64,000 nt of DNA from Clostridia bacterium. GTDB taxonomy: Bacteria > Bacillota > Clostridia > Oscillospirales > CAG-272. The notes under the pieces are model-generated. The model was not told the DNA's origin and searched no databases. It saw nothing but the letters and a program-made list of their open reading frames with translations. The position numbers and the translations under genes are program-made. This document shows, piece by piece, positions 8,206 through 16,479 of this stretch. The stretch lies in assembly GCA_017461475.1 (NCBI GenBank), contig JAFTXX010000001.1, positions 1 through 64,000 of the forward strand. Direction: 5' to 3'. The stretch's first letter is position 1. The number at the start of each line of letters is the position of its first letter.

Positions 8206-11200
8206 ATGGCAACTGTCAAAAAGAGTGCTTGTGTATTATTTGCGCTTTGTATGATGATTGTCTTGTTTGCGGTAAATATTTCTGCCGCAGATGGAATTAC
8301 GGTAGACATCGTAAGTTTTACGCGAGGTGCGCAGGAAGACCTGCGCTCAAGCGAATTGCTTGAGGCGAGGGTCACAGGGTATGACGGAAATGTCCGTGAG
8401 CTCACGTACAAGTGGACAAGCACTCTCGGTACATATCTGTATGTCTACAATTCTCACAACATGTATGGTATAAACAATACCGACGGCGAGATAGAGATTT
8501 ATAACAGCGACGAGCGGATCAGCTCTTCCGCTAATATGTCGGGCCGCTCGTATGACAAGACCTTCGAAGGTACAGGCTATGCGTGGGCGGCAATTTACGG
8601 CGCAAACCTGTCGAACTCTGCACTTGTCGGTACTGTTACCGTTGAGGTGTATGATAAGGAAGGCAAACTGCTTGCATCCGACAGCCACACGGGTACGCGT
8701 ACAAAAACCGGCGGCGGCAAGAGACCGACATATACCTACAGCGGCTTTGTTGTAAGCGACCTTGAAGATGACGTAAGCAATGTTTACTTCGGACTTTTTG
8801 AGGGTGACACAAAGAATGTAAAGATCCTTCTTGGTGAAAGTTCCATAGTGCATATAACCTGCGCTGAATGTTCTGTTTCCAACCCCGAGGTTGTCACCGG
8901 TGAAGAGATCATAGAGATAGTTGTTGACAGTGACACCCAAGAGGCGCATATCAAGAGTATTTCAGGCACTTCTTACGGTGAAGCAACGGTGCAGATAACT
9001 GTTGAAAAAGGAAACTGTAAGTTCCATCAGAATGTTTCGACCACAAGAACCATAGAGGTTTACGTTTACAAAAAGCCAACAACTACATCCACCGCAACCG
9101 CTATCATGCTTGATAATCTTGATGAACATTGTACTTACTACATCGGCGGTGTAGAGGGCGTGAAAAAGACCCTTGAAGACGGCAAGGAATATGTTGTTTT
9201 TGACGGACTTACTCCCAATACCGAGTATCAGATAGAAGTTGTAGGTCAGGCAAACGATAAGACCGACCCCGTTTACGCCTACGTATACGAGACCACAAAA
9301 CCCGCGCACGTGGGTACTGTCGAGGTTATCCTCAACGGTACATATGATACATCTACAGGTGTTGCGACGGGTGAGCGCGTTGACATTTCCACCGTTATGC
9401 CGGGCGTGGAAACACTCTATCTCCGCTATGAGGATTCCGAGATATATTTCCCGCTTACAAAAACCGCTACGGGTGTTTACAGCACCGGACTTTCTGACGG
9501 TAACTACACCATATATTCCGCTGCAAATTCATCCGCAAAAATCAGCGACCAGGTGCTTACCATAAGCGGTGCGAGCAGAACGAGAGAACTGTTTTTCAAC
9601 AGCGTTACCTATGACACCGACGGCGGTACACCCGCTATCGCTACGGAATATTATCTTGTTGACAGCAAGGTTCAGGTCTCCGACATCGTTCCCGTAAAAG
9701 AAGGTTACCTCTTTACACATTGGGTATGTCAGGATAACCACGAGCATGTTACGGGCGATGTCCTTTCATATGCTATCGGTACGGAATATAAACTTGTTGC
9801 TCAGTATGTTGATTCTGCCGATGTTTATGTAAATATCACGATAAAGCATATCGCAGAGGGCGACGCTGGCCACAATAATGAAGACGATATGCACAACATA
9901 ACCTTTACGGTTGACCAGAGATTTGGCTCTGATGGCGACTATACCGAACTTGTCAGCAAAACCATTGAGTGGGACGGCGAAAGCGCGTATACCGGCACCG
10001 ATTTTAAGGCGGAATATGTGAACCTCGATACAGAGCATAAGGATCGCACTATTTATACCGCGCTTGAGCCTACTCTTGTAAATGTTGCAAAGGATGCCGA
10101 ATATACATTTACATCCGCAAAGTCAGGTTATGAACTTGTGACGGTCACAAGCGAACTTGACGATAACGGCAACTGGCAGATTTATGCCGAACTCATTTTC
10201 AAGCCGAATGACTTTGACTTTAAGTTTACTGTTGAGCTTGACGAAGAGTCAAAAAAGGTTGCAAGCGAGCTCAAACCCGTTGCGGTAAACGTCAAGGTGA
10301 CCGCCTGGGGCGATGCCACATATGACGAGACCAGCGATATTTTATGGTATACCATCTCTCAGCATAAGGACACTTATGAGAGAATTGTGCTTGACGAAAA
10401 CGGCAAGGGCAGCGGTACTTATCCCGTATGGATGGCAGACTCCGACAATGTTCCGTATTTGTACCGTATAGAGGTTGTTTCCTACGAGACCGCGGACGGC
10501 ACTATTCTTCCCGCATACGATAAAAACGGCGAGCATATCACATATGCAACCGAGCAAAACCGTTACTCTGCCGAAATCGAAGTAGAAAACGGCGACACGC
10601 CCGATGCAAGCACGCTTTACGGCGCGTATTATGACAGTGAAACACAAAAGCAGGTCGGCACGGTAAACGCACTTGTAACAATTGATGTGTTTGATGTTAC
10701 ATTTGTACCAAACGGCGGCACTTTGCTTGATACGACCGAAAACACCGTGCTTAATTATCAGATTGGTATTCCAAACCTTGATAATTATGTTCCTACCCGC
10801 GATGGCGGCTATGTGTTTGACGGCTGGTACATTGCCGACGAAAATGGCAATATGACAGATGTAGCGGCTGTTTCCGATACTATTATCTTTAAAGATACCA
10901 CGCTAATTGCAAAGTGGAAAGAACCGCTCACCGTTAAGGGTGAAATTGCGGTAGACGCCACGCACTATGAGCATGACAGCCTGACAAGCATTGTTGTTCT
11001 TCTTCAGCGAATTGATGCAAACGGTTATGCGGAAACCGTTAATTATCTCACCGCGCCCATAACTTACAGCGAAGATGAGGAACACGGCTTTGGAGAATAT
11101 GAGTTTATCGGCGTAGAGGACAACGGACATTCGTACAGAATCAAGACCGTTGCCACCAACTACCATACTCATTATCTCAACGAAACTTCGACCGCGTATG

Positions 11201-12348
11201 TCACCGATTATGATAAATATGCCAAGGAGACCGATGACGATATGTATCTCGCGTATTTGGGCGATGATACCGTTGCAAATGTACATCTCCATCTCCACTT
11301 TATGCCCGAAAGCTTTGACCTTCAGTATGAGATAGACGCAACCGCTATCGGCGAGGGCTACAGACCCACCTCTGCGGAAGTTCTTGTGCTTTGCGATACA
11401 GGCGAGCACATCGACCCGCAGCATTGGGCAGTAATCAGCCAGATGATCGACGAAAACGGCAATTATGTCGGCACCGACACTGCTCTTACAAGCGGAGTAG
11501 GTGCGGGCAGCAAGTCCGTCTGGAAGATGAAGGCGGAGGATAACACACCGTATCATTACTCTATCAGAGTTGACAGCCTCACCTTCGGTACAGAAGTTGT
11601 AGATTACGGCGACAATCTCCCCTATGCAATTTACTATAACGGCTCCGCAAGATACAGCGATATAAATGACGCACCTACTCAAACGCTGACCGCGACCATA
11701 GTTCCGAGAATGTACACCGTTACCTTTGACCTCGGCGCAATCGAGGATGTTGAAGGCATAACGGTCAGCGGCATGGACAGCTATCTCACTGTAGACGGCA
11801 AATATGAGACCGCATATTACTGGAGCTACGGTTTGACAGACTTCCCCAAGCCGTCAGCAGACGGATATACTTTCCTCGGTTGGTATAACGAGAGCGGTGA
11901 AAAAGCTACAGCAATTTCGGCTGACAGCTTCGGTAACATTACGCTTTATGCAAAATGGACCGTAACTCCCATGTTTGATGTAATGGCTGACGCAGGCTAT
12001 TATTCCGAGACCCGCGACTCCGCGGATAAAGAGGGTGTAATCGCGTTCAGCGCGAAAATTTCCAATTTCGACGAAGTAAAAGATGTTATCGACGCGTTTG
12101 GAATTTATATCTACAACACCGCGGACCCATCGGTTAAGGTAACGGTAAGCGGTGCCGATATGGAAACGCTCAATGCCGACGGCGGAGCATACCACGTTCT
12201 GTTTACCAATATATCTGAGGATGCTTTTGATAAAAAAGCGCTCGCGGCACCTTATGTTGTGATAGACGGCGAAGTATTTATCGGTAAAACTATGACGGTT
12301 TGCGTTTCCGAGACGGGCAAATGGCTCGGCGCAAAAGAGCAAAACTGA
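8206..12348 (+). CDS. Large secreted InlB B-repeat (Listeria-Bacteroides repeat) protein
   Basis: The 1380-residue product begins with a signal peptide (MATVKKSACVLFALCMMIV, cleavage likely near SAADG). A fibronectin-III-like stretch spans about 290-366. Three InlB/Flg_new-type repeats lie at about 467-535 (DTDGGTPA...FTHWV), 830-905 (PNGGTLLD...FDGWY...AKWK) and 1170-1247 (FLGWY...LYAKWTV). Two long related modules (about 665-830 and 1032-1170) each run into a repeat, so the protein grew by internal duplication. There is no LPXTG or membrane anchor at the C-terminus, so how it is held to the cell is unclear. Such repeats occur in adhesins and surface proteins; a surface-binding role is inference. 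AGAGAGGA lies 12 bases before ATG. Confidence 0.85.
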   Translation: MATVKKSACVLFALCMMIVLFAVNISAADGITVDIVSFTRGAQEDLRSSELLEARVTGYDGNVRELTYKWTSTLGTYLYVYNSHNMYGINNTDGEIEIYNSDERISSSANMSGRSYDKTFEGTGYAWAAIYGANLSNSALVGTVTVEVYDKEGKLLASDSHTGTRTKTGGGKRPTYTYSGFVVSDLEDDVSNVYFGLFEGDTKNVKILLGESSIVHITCAECSVSNPEVVTGEEIIEIVVDSDTQEAHIKSISGTSYGEATVQITVEKGNCKFHQNVSTTRTIEVYVYKKPTTTSTATAIMLDNLDEHCTYYIGGVEGVKKTLEDGKEYVVFDGLTPNTEYQIEVVGQANDKTDPVYAYVYETTKPAHVGTVEVILNGTYDTSTGVATGERVDISTVMPGVETLYLRYEDSEIYFPLTKTATGVYSTGLSDGNYTIYSAANSSAKISDQVLTISGASRTRELFFNSVTYDTDGGTPAIATEYYLVDSKVQVSDIVPVKEGYLFTHWVCQDNHEHVTGDVLSYAIGTEYKLVAQYVDSADVYVNITIKHIAEGDAGHNNEDDMHNITFTVDQRFGSDGDYTELVSKTIEWDGESAYTGTDFKAEYVNLDTEHKDRTIYTALEPTLVNVAKDAEYTFTSAKSGYELVTVTSELDDNGNWQIYAELIFKPNDFDFKFTVELDEESKKVASELKPVAVNVKVTAWGDATYDETSDILWYTISQHKDTYERIVLDENGKGSGTYPVWMADSDNVPYLYRIEVVSYETADGTILPAYDKNGEHITYATEQNRYSAEIEVENGDTPDASTLYGAYYDSETQKQVGTVNALVTIDVFDVTFVPNGGTLLDTTENTVLNYQIGIPNLDNYVPTRDGGYVFDGWYIADENGNMTDVAAVSDTIIFKDTTLIAKWKEPLTVKGEIAVDATHYEHDSLTSIVVLLQRIDANGYAETVNYLTAPITYSEDEEHGFGEYEFIGVEDNGHSYRIKTVATNYHTHYLNETSTAYVTDYDKYAKETDDDMYLAYLGDDTVANVHLHLHFMPESFDLQYEIDATAIGEGYRPTSAEVLVLCDTGEHIDPQHWAVISQMIDENGNYVGTDTALTSGVGAGSKSVWKMKAEDNTPYHYSIRVDSLTFGTEVVDYGDNLPYAIYYNGSARYSDINDAPTQTLTATIVPRMYTVTFDLGAIEDVEGITVSGMDSYLTVDGKYETAYYWSYGLTDFPKPSADGYTFLGWYNESGEKATAISADSFGNITLYAKWTVTPMFDVMADAGYYSETRDSADKEGVIAFSAKISNFDEVKDVIDAFGIYIYNTADPSVKVTVSGADMETLNADGGAYHVLFTNISEDAFDKKALAAPYVVIDGEVFIGKTMTVCVSETGKWLGAKEQN

Positions 12349-12361
12349 GGAGGGACGGAAA

Positions 12362-12526
12362 ATGAAAAAATACGAAACTCCTTTTGCAAAAGTAATAGAA
12401 TTTGAGCCTGTTGATATAATCGCAACATCCGACACCCCCGAGTGGCTCGATATTTGGGGCAGTCTTATAGGCAATGTCGATTCAAAGAGCGAAACCGCGG
12501 AAACTCTTGACTTCTATAACCAATAA
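12362..12526 (+). CDS. Conserved-looking 54-residue peptide of unknown function
   Basis: A short ORF with an excellent AGGAGG site (12346-12354 region) 8 bases before ATG, 13 bases after the InlB-repeat gene stop. The product starts MKKYETPFAKVIEFEPVD, continues IIATSDTPEWLDIWGS and ends LDFYNQ. It has no signal peptide or membrane helix and is acidic. Small Clostridial ORFs opening with MKKYE-x-P and an acidic Ile/Thr-Ser segment exist next to secreted proteins, but I know no function. Its stop is 4 bases before the next gene, which has no ribosome site of its own, so the peptide gene may serve partly to deliver ribosomes. A peptide precursor is an alternative without direct support. Confidence 0.75.
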   Translation: MKKYETPFAKVIEFEPVDIIATSDTPEWLDIWGSLIGNVDSKSETAETLDFYNQ

Positions 12527-12530
12527 TGCC

Positions 12531-12968
12531 ATGAAGAAAATTTTTGCTTTACTTTTGACATTGGCGATTGCGTTTTCATGCGTGATGTTCGTCGGCGCCG
12601 AAGATGATGTCACCGTTAAAGTAAACGGTGTTGTTATTGAGTTTGACGTTCCGCCGCAGATAATAAACGGCAGAACCATGGTTCCGATGCGCAAGGTTTT
12701 TGAGGTACTCGGTGCAAATGTGGAGTGGGTAGGCGAAATGCGCCTTGCCGTTGCCACATATAAGACCACCATTATCTCAATGCGCATAGACGAGTACAGC
12801 TTTTCGCTGACCGATGTGATAACGGGAGAGACAGAGCAGATATCGCTCGATGTTCCCGCCATGATAGTCGGTAACCGAACGCTGATACCGCTCAGAGCCG
12901 TTTCCGAAGCACTCGGCAAAACGGTCAAGTGGGACGCGGACACAAGAACCGCGATTATAACAGGATAA
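12531..12968 (+). CDS. Secreted copper-amine-oxidase-like domain protein
   Basis: The 145-residue product has a signal peptide (MKKIFALLLTLAIAFSCVMF, cleavage near VGAED) followed by one copper amine oxidase N-terminal-like domain: VKVNGVVIEFDVPPQIINGR, TMVPMRKVFEVLGANVEW and a second half RTLIPLRAVSEALGKTVKW-D. This beta-rich domain is widespread in Clostridial secreted proteins as a wall or substrate-binding module and is not itself an oxidase. The start at 12531 is preferred because the signal peptide begins there; an in-frame ATG at 12474 would overlap the 54-residue gene. Reinitiation after that gene is likely. Confidence 0.82.
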   Translation: MKKIFALLLTLAIAFSCVMFVGAEDDVTVKVNGVVIEFDVPPQIINGRTMVPMRKVFEVLGANVEWVGEMRLAVATYKTTIISMRIDEYSFSLTDVITGETEQISLDVPAMIVGNRTLIPLRAVSEALGKTVKWDADTRTAIITG

Positions 12969-12972
12969 CACA

Positions 12973-13003
12973 AAAAACGCCCTCGCTCCGAGGGCGTTTT
13001 TGT
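12973..13003 (+). terminator. Terminator of the secreted-protein operon
   Basis: A perfect 13-bp stem (12973-12985 with 12989-13001) with a CTC loop and T tail directly follows the stop at 12968. Confidence 0.88.
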
Positions 13004-13049
13004 GTGATATATGTGAACTCGCGGTTATGAAGTTAGTTTAGCGGCGTCT

Positions 13050-13150
13050 CCCTCATCCGTCGCTACGCGCCACCTTCCCCAACTATGTAAGCTATGGATA
13101 TAATATTTGTTATTGGGGGGGAAGGTGGCGGCGTAGCCGACGGATGAGGG
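13050..13150. repeat. CCCTCATCCG-type palindromic intergenic repeat
   Basis: Left arm 13050-13080 (CCCTCATCCGTCGCTACGC, then GCCACCTTCCCC) is nearly a perfect reverse complement of right arm 13117-13150, with a 36-base A+T-rich centre. Intergenic palindromes starting CCCTCATCCGTC and ending CACCTTCCCC occur in other Clostridia as I recall. A fragment (CCCTCATCCG) also occurs near 6437. No coding capacity. Confidence 0.75.
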
Positions 13151-13172
13151 ATATTTGGTATTGCTACCCACA

Positions 13173-13201
13173 TAAACAACAATTTTAATTTTTATTATAA
13201 T
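13173..13201 (+). promoter_or_regulatory. Candidate promoter of the sugar ABC operon
   Basis: TAAACA (13173-13178), 17 bases and TATAAT (13196-13201) lie 57 bases before the binding-protein gene. The -35 box is a 4 of 6 match. An alternative TATACT at 13217-13222 lacks a good -35. Confidence 0.42.
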
Positions 13202-13257
13202 TTTCCTCTTTGCGGTTATACTAACGGTGTAAGGCAAATTTAGGAGGAATAATTTAT

Positions 13258-14565
13258 ATGTTAAAGAAAATTTCGACACTGCTGTTTGCGCTTTGCATGT
13301 TGTGTTTGCTTCTTGCATCGTGCGGCAAAAAGGCTGATATGCCGTCGGTTTATTATCTCAACTTCAAACCCGAGCAGGACGAAGAGTGGAAAGAGCTTGC
13401 CGCAGAATACACCGAAAAGACAGGCATTCCCGTTACTGTTGTCACTGCCGCGTCGGGTAACTATGAGCAGACGCTCACATCTGAGATGGACAAAAAAGAC
13501 GCGCCTACTTTGTTTCAGGTTAACGGCCCCGTAGGACTTGCAAACTGGAAAGACTATTGCTATAACCTTGAGGGAAGTGCCATTTTGGACGAACTGGTTT
13601 CGGACACGTTCACACTCAAAGATGACGGTAAAATTTACGGCGTTGCGTACGTTATTGAGACATACGGTATCATTTACAATAAGACATTGCTAAATGCGTA
13701 TTTCAACTCGGATTTTTCTTCTGTAAAATCAATTGAACAGCTAAACAACTTTGCGGCGCTCAAAACCGTGGCTGAGGAAATCCAGGCGCATAAAGACGCG
13801 CTTGGGGTCAATGGTGCGTTCACTTCCGCGGGCATGGACTCATCTTCCGACTGGAGATTTAAAACCCACCTTGCAAACATGCCTATTTACTATGAGTTCA
13901 AGGACCGCGGTATTACCAATACTGATGCCATTGAGGGAAAATACCTTGACAACTACCGCGAAATCTGGGAGCTGTATATAAACAATTCGACCGTATCGCC
14001 CACGTCCCTTGCAAGCAAGACCGCGACCGACGCGGAAACCGAGTTTAAAACGGGCAAAGCGGTGTTTTATCAAAACGGAACATGGGCGTATGACTCGCTC
14101 AAAAAAGATAACGGCGTGGGACTTTCCGACGGCGAATTTGGAATGCTTCCTATTTATATAGGCGTCGCAGGGGAGGAAAATCAAGGACTTTGCACAGGCT
14201 CGGAAAACTACTGGTGCGTCAATGCAAAGGCGAGCGAAGAGGACATCAACGCAACTCTTGACTTCCTTTATTGGGTAGTCACAAGCGAGGAGGGAACCGA
14301 CGAACTTGCGGATGACATGGGTTTTGTAACGCCGTTTAAGCAGGCGAAGACCGCGGACAACCCACTTGTGCGCATCGCCGATGAATATATTGCAAACGGT
14401 AAAACTTCGGTTTCGTGGAATTTCTCGGTAATTCCGTCCGAAAATTGGAAAAACGGTGTCGGCACTGCGCTGACACAGTATGCGGCGGGTACGGCGTCTT
14501 GGGATAGCGTGGTTTCTGCGTTTGTGAACGGTTGGAAAAACGAATATGCCGCGGCGAATAAATAA
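13258..14565 (+). CDS. Carbohydrate ABC transporter substrate-binding lipoprotein
   Basis: Family 1 extracellular solute-binding protein of 435 residues. It has a lipoprotein signal (MLKKISTLLFALCMLCLLLASCGKK, lipobox LASC) and the periplasmic-binding fold typical of maltose/oligosaccharide binders (aromatic-rich segments NFSVIPSENWKNG and YWCVNAKASEED). It binds sugar outside the membrane for the two permeases at 14742-16447. TAGGAGG precedes ATG. A hairpin terminator and a repeat separate it from the permeases, which could let it be made in excess over them. The neighbouring malQ points to maltodextrin as substrate, which is inference. Confidence 0.9.
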   Translation: MLKKISTLLFALCMLCLLLASCGKKADMPSVYYLNFKPEQDEEWKELAAEYTEKTGIPVTVVTAASGNYEQTLTSEMDKKDAPTLFQVNGPVGLANWKDYCYNLEGSAILDELVSDTFTLKDDGKIYGVAYVIETYGIIYNKTLLNAYFNSDFSSVKSIEQLNNFAALKTVAEEIQAHKDALGVNGAFTSAGMDSSSDWRFKTHLANMPIYYEFKDRGITNTDAIEGKYLDNYREIWELYINNSTVSPTSLASKTATDAETEFKTGKAVFYQNGTWAYDSLKKDNGVGLSDGEFGMLPIYIGVAGEENQGLCTGSENYWCVNAKASEEDINATLDFLYWVVTSEEGTDELADDMGFVTPFKQAKTADNPLVRIADEYIANGKTSVSWNFSVIPSENWKNGVGTALTQYAAGTASWDSVVSAFVNGWKNEYAAANK

Positions 14566-14581
14566 ATATAATGTGTACAAA

Positions 14582-14609
14582 ATAAGAGGCAGAAATGTCT
14601 CTTATTTTT
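14582..14609 (+). terminator. Partial terminator between binding protein and permeases
   Basis: ATAAGAGGCA and TGTCTCTTAT pair over 10 bp (one G-T) around a GAAA loop, followed by a T run. It lies inside the ABC operon. An intercistronic terminator here is a usual way to make more binding protein than permease. Confidence 0.65.
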
Positions 14610-14610
14610 G

Positions 14611-14676
14611 GTAGGGGCGATTATTAATCGCCCGACGAACTGCGGCAAAACGCGGGCGATTAATAATCGCCCCTAC
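14611..14676. repeat. GTAGGGG inverted-repeat element, copy A
   Basis: Two 23-bp arms (14611-14633 and 14654-14676) starting GTAGGGGCGATTATTAATCG are exact reverse complements around a 20-base centre containing GAACTGC. Each arm is itself a hairpin (GGGCGATT, ATT, AATCGCCC). A second family member with different but equally complementary arms is at 17978-18048. Confidence 0.8.
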
Positions 14677-14741
14677 GGGTTTGCGCTTTTCCGCAGCTCA
14701 GAATAAGAAACGGCAACCTCTTATTTTTTAGGAGTTAGAAT

Positions 14742-15611
14742 ATGAACAAACGGCAACTCTCGAAATATTTTCCAATCTTTGTCCTGCCTGCTTTCGCGGC
14801 GTTTTGCGTTGGATTTGTATACCCGTTTTTGCACGGAATTTATCTTTCTTTCTGCAACTTCAGAACAACGGGCGATGCGAAATGGGTAGGACTTTCAAAT
14901 TACATCCAAGCCTTTACCGATAGAGGTTTTTTGTACTCATTTGTGTTCACTGTGGCGTTCACTCTTGTGTCGGTAGTGCTGATAAACGTCCTTGCTTTTA
15001 CCGTTGCGTACGTGCTTACAAGCGGCATACGCGGAGCAAATATTTTCCGTACGGTGTTCTTTATGCCAAACCTCATCGGCGGTGTTATCCTCGGCTACAT
15101 CTGGCAAATAATATTTGACGGCATACTAAAAAACTACGCCACAAATATCAAACTTGATTCAACGCTCGGATTCTGGGGGCTGGTTATTCTCCTTTGCTGG
15201 CAGCAGATAGGGTATATGATGATAATTTATATATCGGGCCTTAATTCCATTCCCGACCAGCTCTACGAGGCGGCAAAGGTTGACGGAGCAACGAAGTGGC
15301 AGACGCTTCGCAAAGTAACGCTTCCCATGATGATGCCCTCAATAACGATTTGCACATTTCTTACCCTCACAAACTCGTTCAAGCTCTTTGACCAAAACCT
15401 TGCGCTCACCGCGGGCGAACCCGGTATGCAGATTGGCGGCGAAACTATTTACCGTACCGAAATGATGGCGCTCAATATTTATAACACGTTCTATCAAAAC
15501 CTCAATTCCCGAGGTGTCGGACAGGCAAAGGCAGCCATTTTCTTTTTGCTTGTCGCCGCAATAGGACTTGTGCAGCTATATCTTACACGCAGAAAGGAGG
15601 TAGAGCAGTGA
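14742..15611 (+). CDS. Carbohydrate ABC transporter permease, MalF type
   Basis: The 289-residue inner-membrane permease has six predicted helices and the cytoplasmic EAA loop YEAAKVDGATKWQTLRKVTLP that contacts the ATPase. It forms the channel with the next gene, whose start overlaps its stop by 4 bases. No ATPase gene is in the operon or window, so a shared MsmK/UgpC-type ATPase encoded elsewhere is expected from related systems. TAGGAG lies upstream of ATG. Confidence 0.93.
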   Translation: MNKRQLSKYFPIFVLPAFAAFCVGFVYPFLHGIYLSFCNFRTTGDAKWVGLSNYIQAFTDRGFLYSFVFTVAFTLVSVVLINVLAFTVAYVLTSGIRGANIFRTVFFMPNLIGGVILGYIWQIIFDGILKNYATNIKLDSTLGFWGLVILLCWQQIGYMMIIYISGLNSIPDQLYEAAKVDGATKWQTLRKVTLPMMMPSITICTFLTLTNSFKLFDQNLALTAGEPGMQIGGETIYRTEMMALNIYNTFYQNLNSRGVGQAKAAIFFLLVAAIGLVQLYLTRRKEVEQ

Positions 15612-16447
15612 CAAAGCGTTTTTCACGCACATTAACCACAGTAATAATGGCGCTCATATCTGTGGTGTATCTCTTTCCGATATTCACTGTCATTATGAAC
15701 TCGTTTAAAAACAAAACCGCGATAAGCGCGTCACCGTTTACTTTTCCCGATGCTGACACCTTTGTAGGGCTTGAAAACTATGTGCGCGGTGTCGACTTCG
15801 GCGGCTATCCTTTTATCAAATCAGTTGCGTATTCCCTCCTTATTACCGTTTTGTCAACCGTTGCCATTTTGCTGTTTACTTCCATGGCGGCATGGTATAT
15901 CACAAGGGTTGACAACAAGGTCTCGCGTGCGATATACTATCTATGTGTGTTTTCGATGATAGTTCCGTTTCAGATGGTAATGTTTACACTGTCAAAAACG
16001 GCTGACACATTAAATCTCGGCAACCCGCTCGGCATCGTTATCGTTTATCTCGGTTTCGGCGCGGGACTTGCGATATTTATGTTTTCGGGTTTTGTAAAAA
16101 GCATTCCGCGCGAGATTGAGGAGGCGGCTACCATAGATGGCTGCGGACCTGTCCGCACCTTCTTCGGTATCGTGTTTCCGATAATGAAGCCTACGCTTAT
16201 CTCGGTCGGAATTCTTGAGACAATGTGGATCTGGAATGACTTTTTGCTTCCTTTCCTTGTGCTTGACATCAAAGAGTACAGAACTATCCCGATACACATT
16301 CAGTATCTCAACGGCAGTTACGGACAGACCGACATTGGTGCCATAATGGCGCTTATCGTGCTGTCAATTATTCCTATTGTTATCTTTTATTTCACCTGTC
16401 AGAAGCATATTATCAAAGGTATTATGGCGGGCGCAGTCAAGGGTTGA
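15608..16447 (+). CDS. Carbohydrate ABC transporter permease, MalG type
   Basis: The 279-residue partner permease has six predicted helices and an EAA loop (EEAATIDGCGPVRTFFGIVFP). The start lies within the AGAAAGGAGGTAGAGCA region and overlaps the MalF-type gene by 4 bases. The C-terminus ends KGIMAGAVKG, the usual ending for this family. Confidence 0.93.
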   Translation: MTKRFSRTLTTVIMALISVVYLFPIFTVIMNSFKNKTAISASPFTFPDADTFVGLENYVRGVDFGGYPFIKSVAYSLLITVLSTVAILLFTSMAAWYITRVDNKVSRAIYYLCVFSMIVPFQMVMFTLSKTADTLNLGNPLGIVIVYLGFGAGLAIFMFSGFVKSIPREIEEAATIDGCGPVRTFFGIVFPIMKPTLISVGILETMWIWNDFLLPFLVLDIKEYRTIPIHIQYLNGSYGQTDIGAIMALIVLSIIPIVIFYFTCQKHIIKGIMAGAVKG

Positions 16448-16479
16448 TTTTGGAAACGCCGTTATGAAAGGATTTTTTT

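Noticed and set aside
10903..11682. 259-codon open frame antisense to the InlB-repeat gene
   Set aside because: It lies entirely inside a clearly coding gene with a signal peptide and repeats. No site or family match.
12474..12530. Upstream ATG for the copper-amine-oxidase-like gene
   Set aside because: It would add a non-signal N-terminus and overlap the 54-residue gene out of frame. The ATG at 12531 gives a normal signal peptide.
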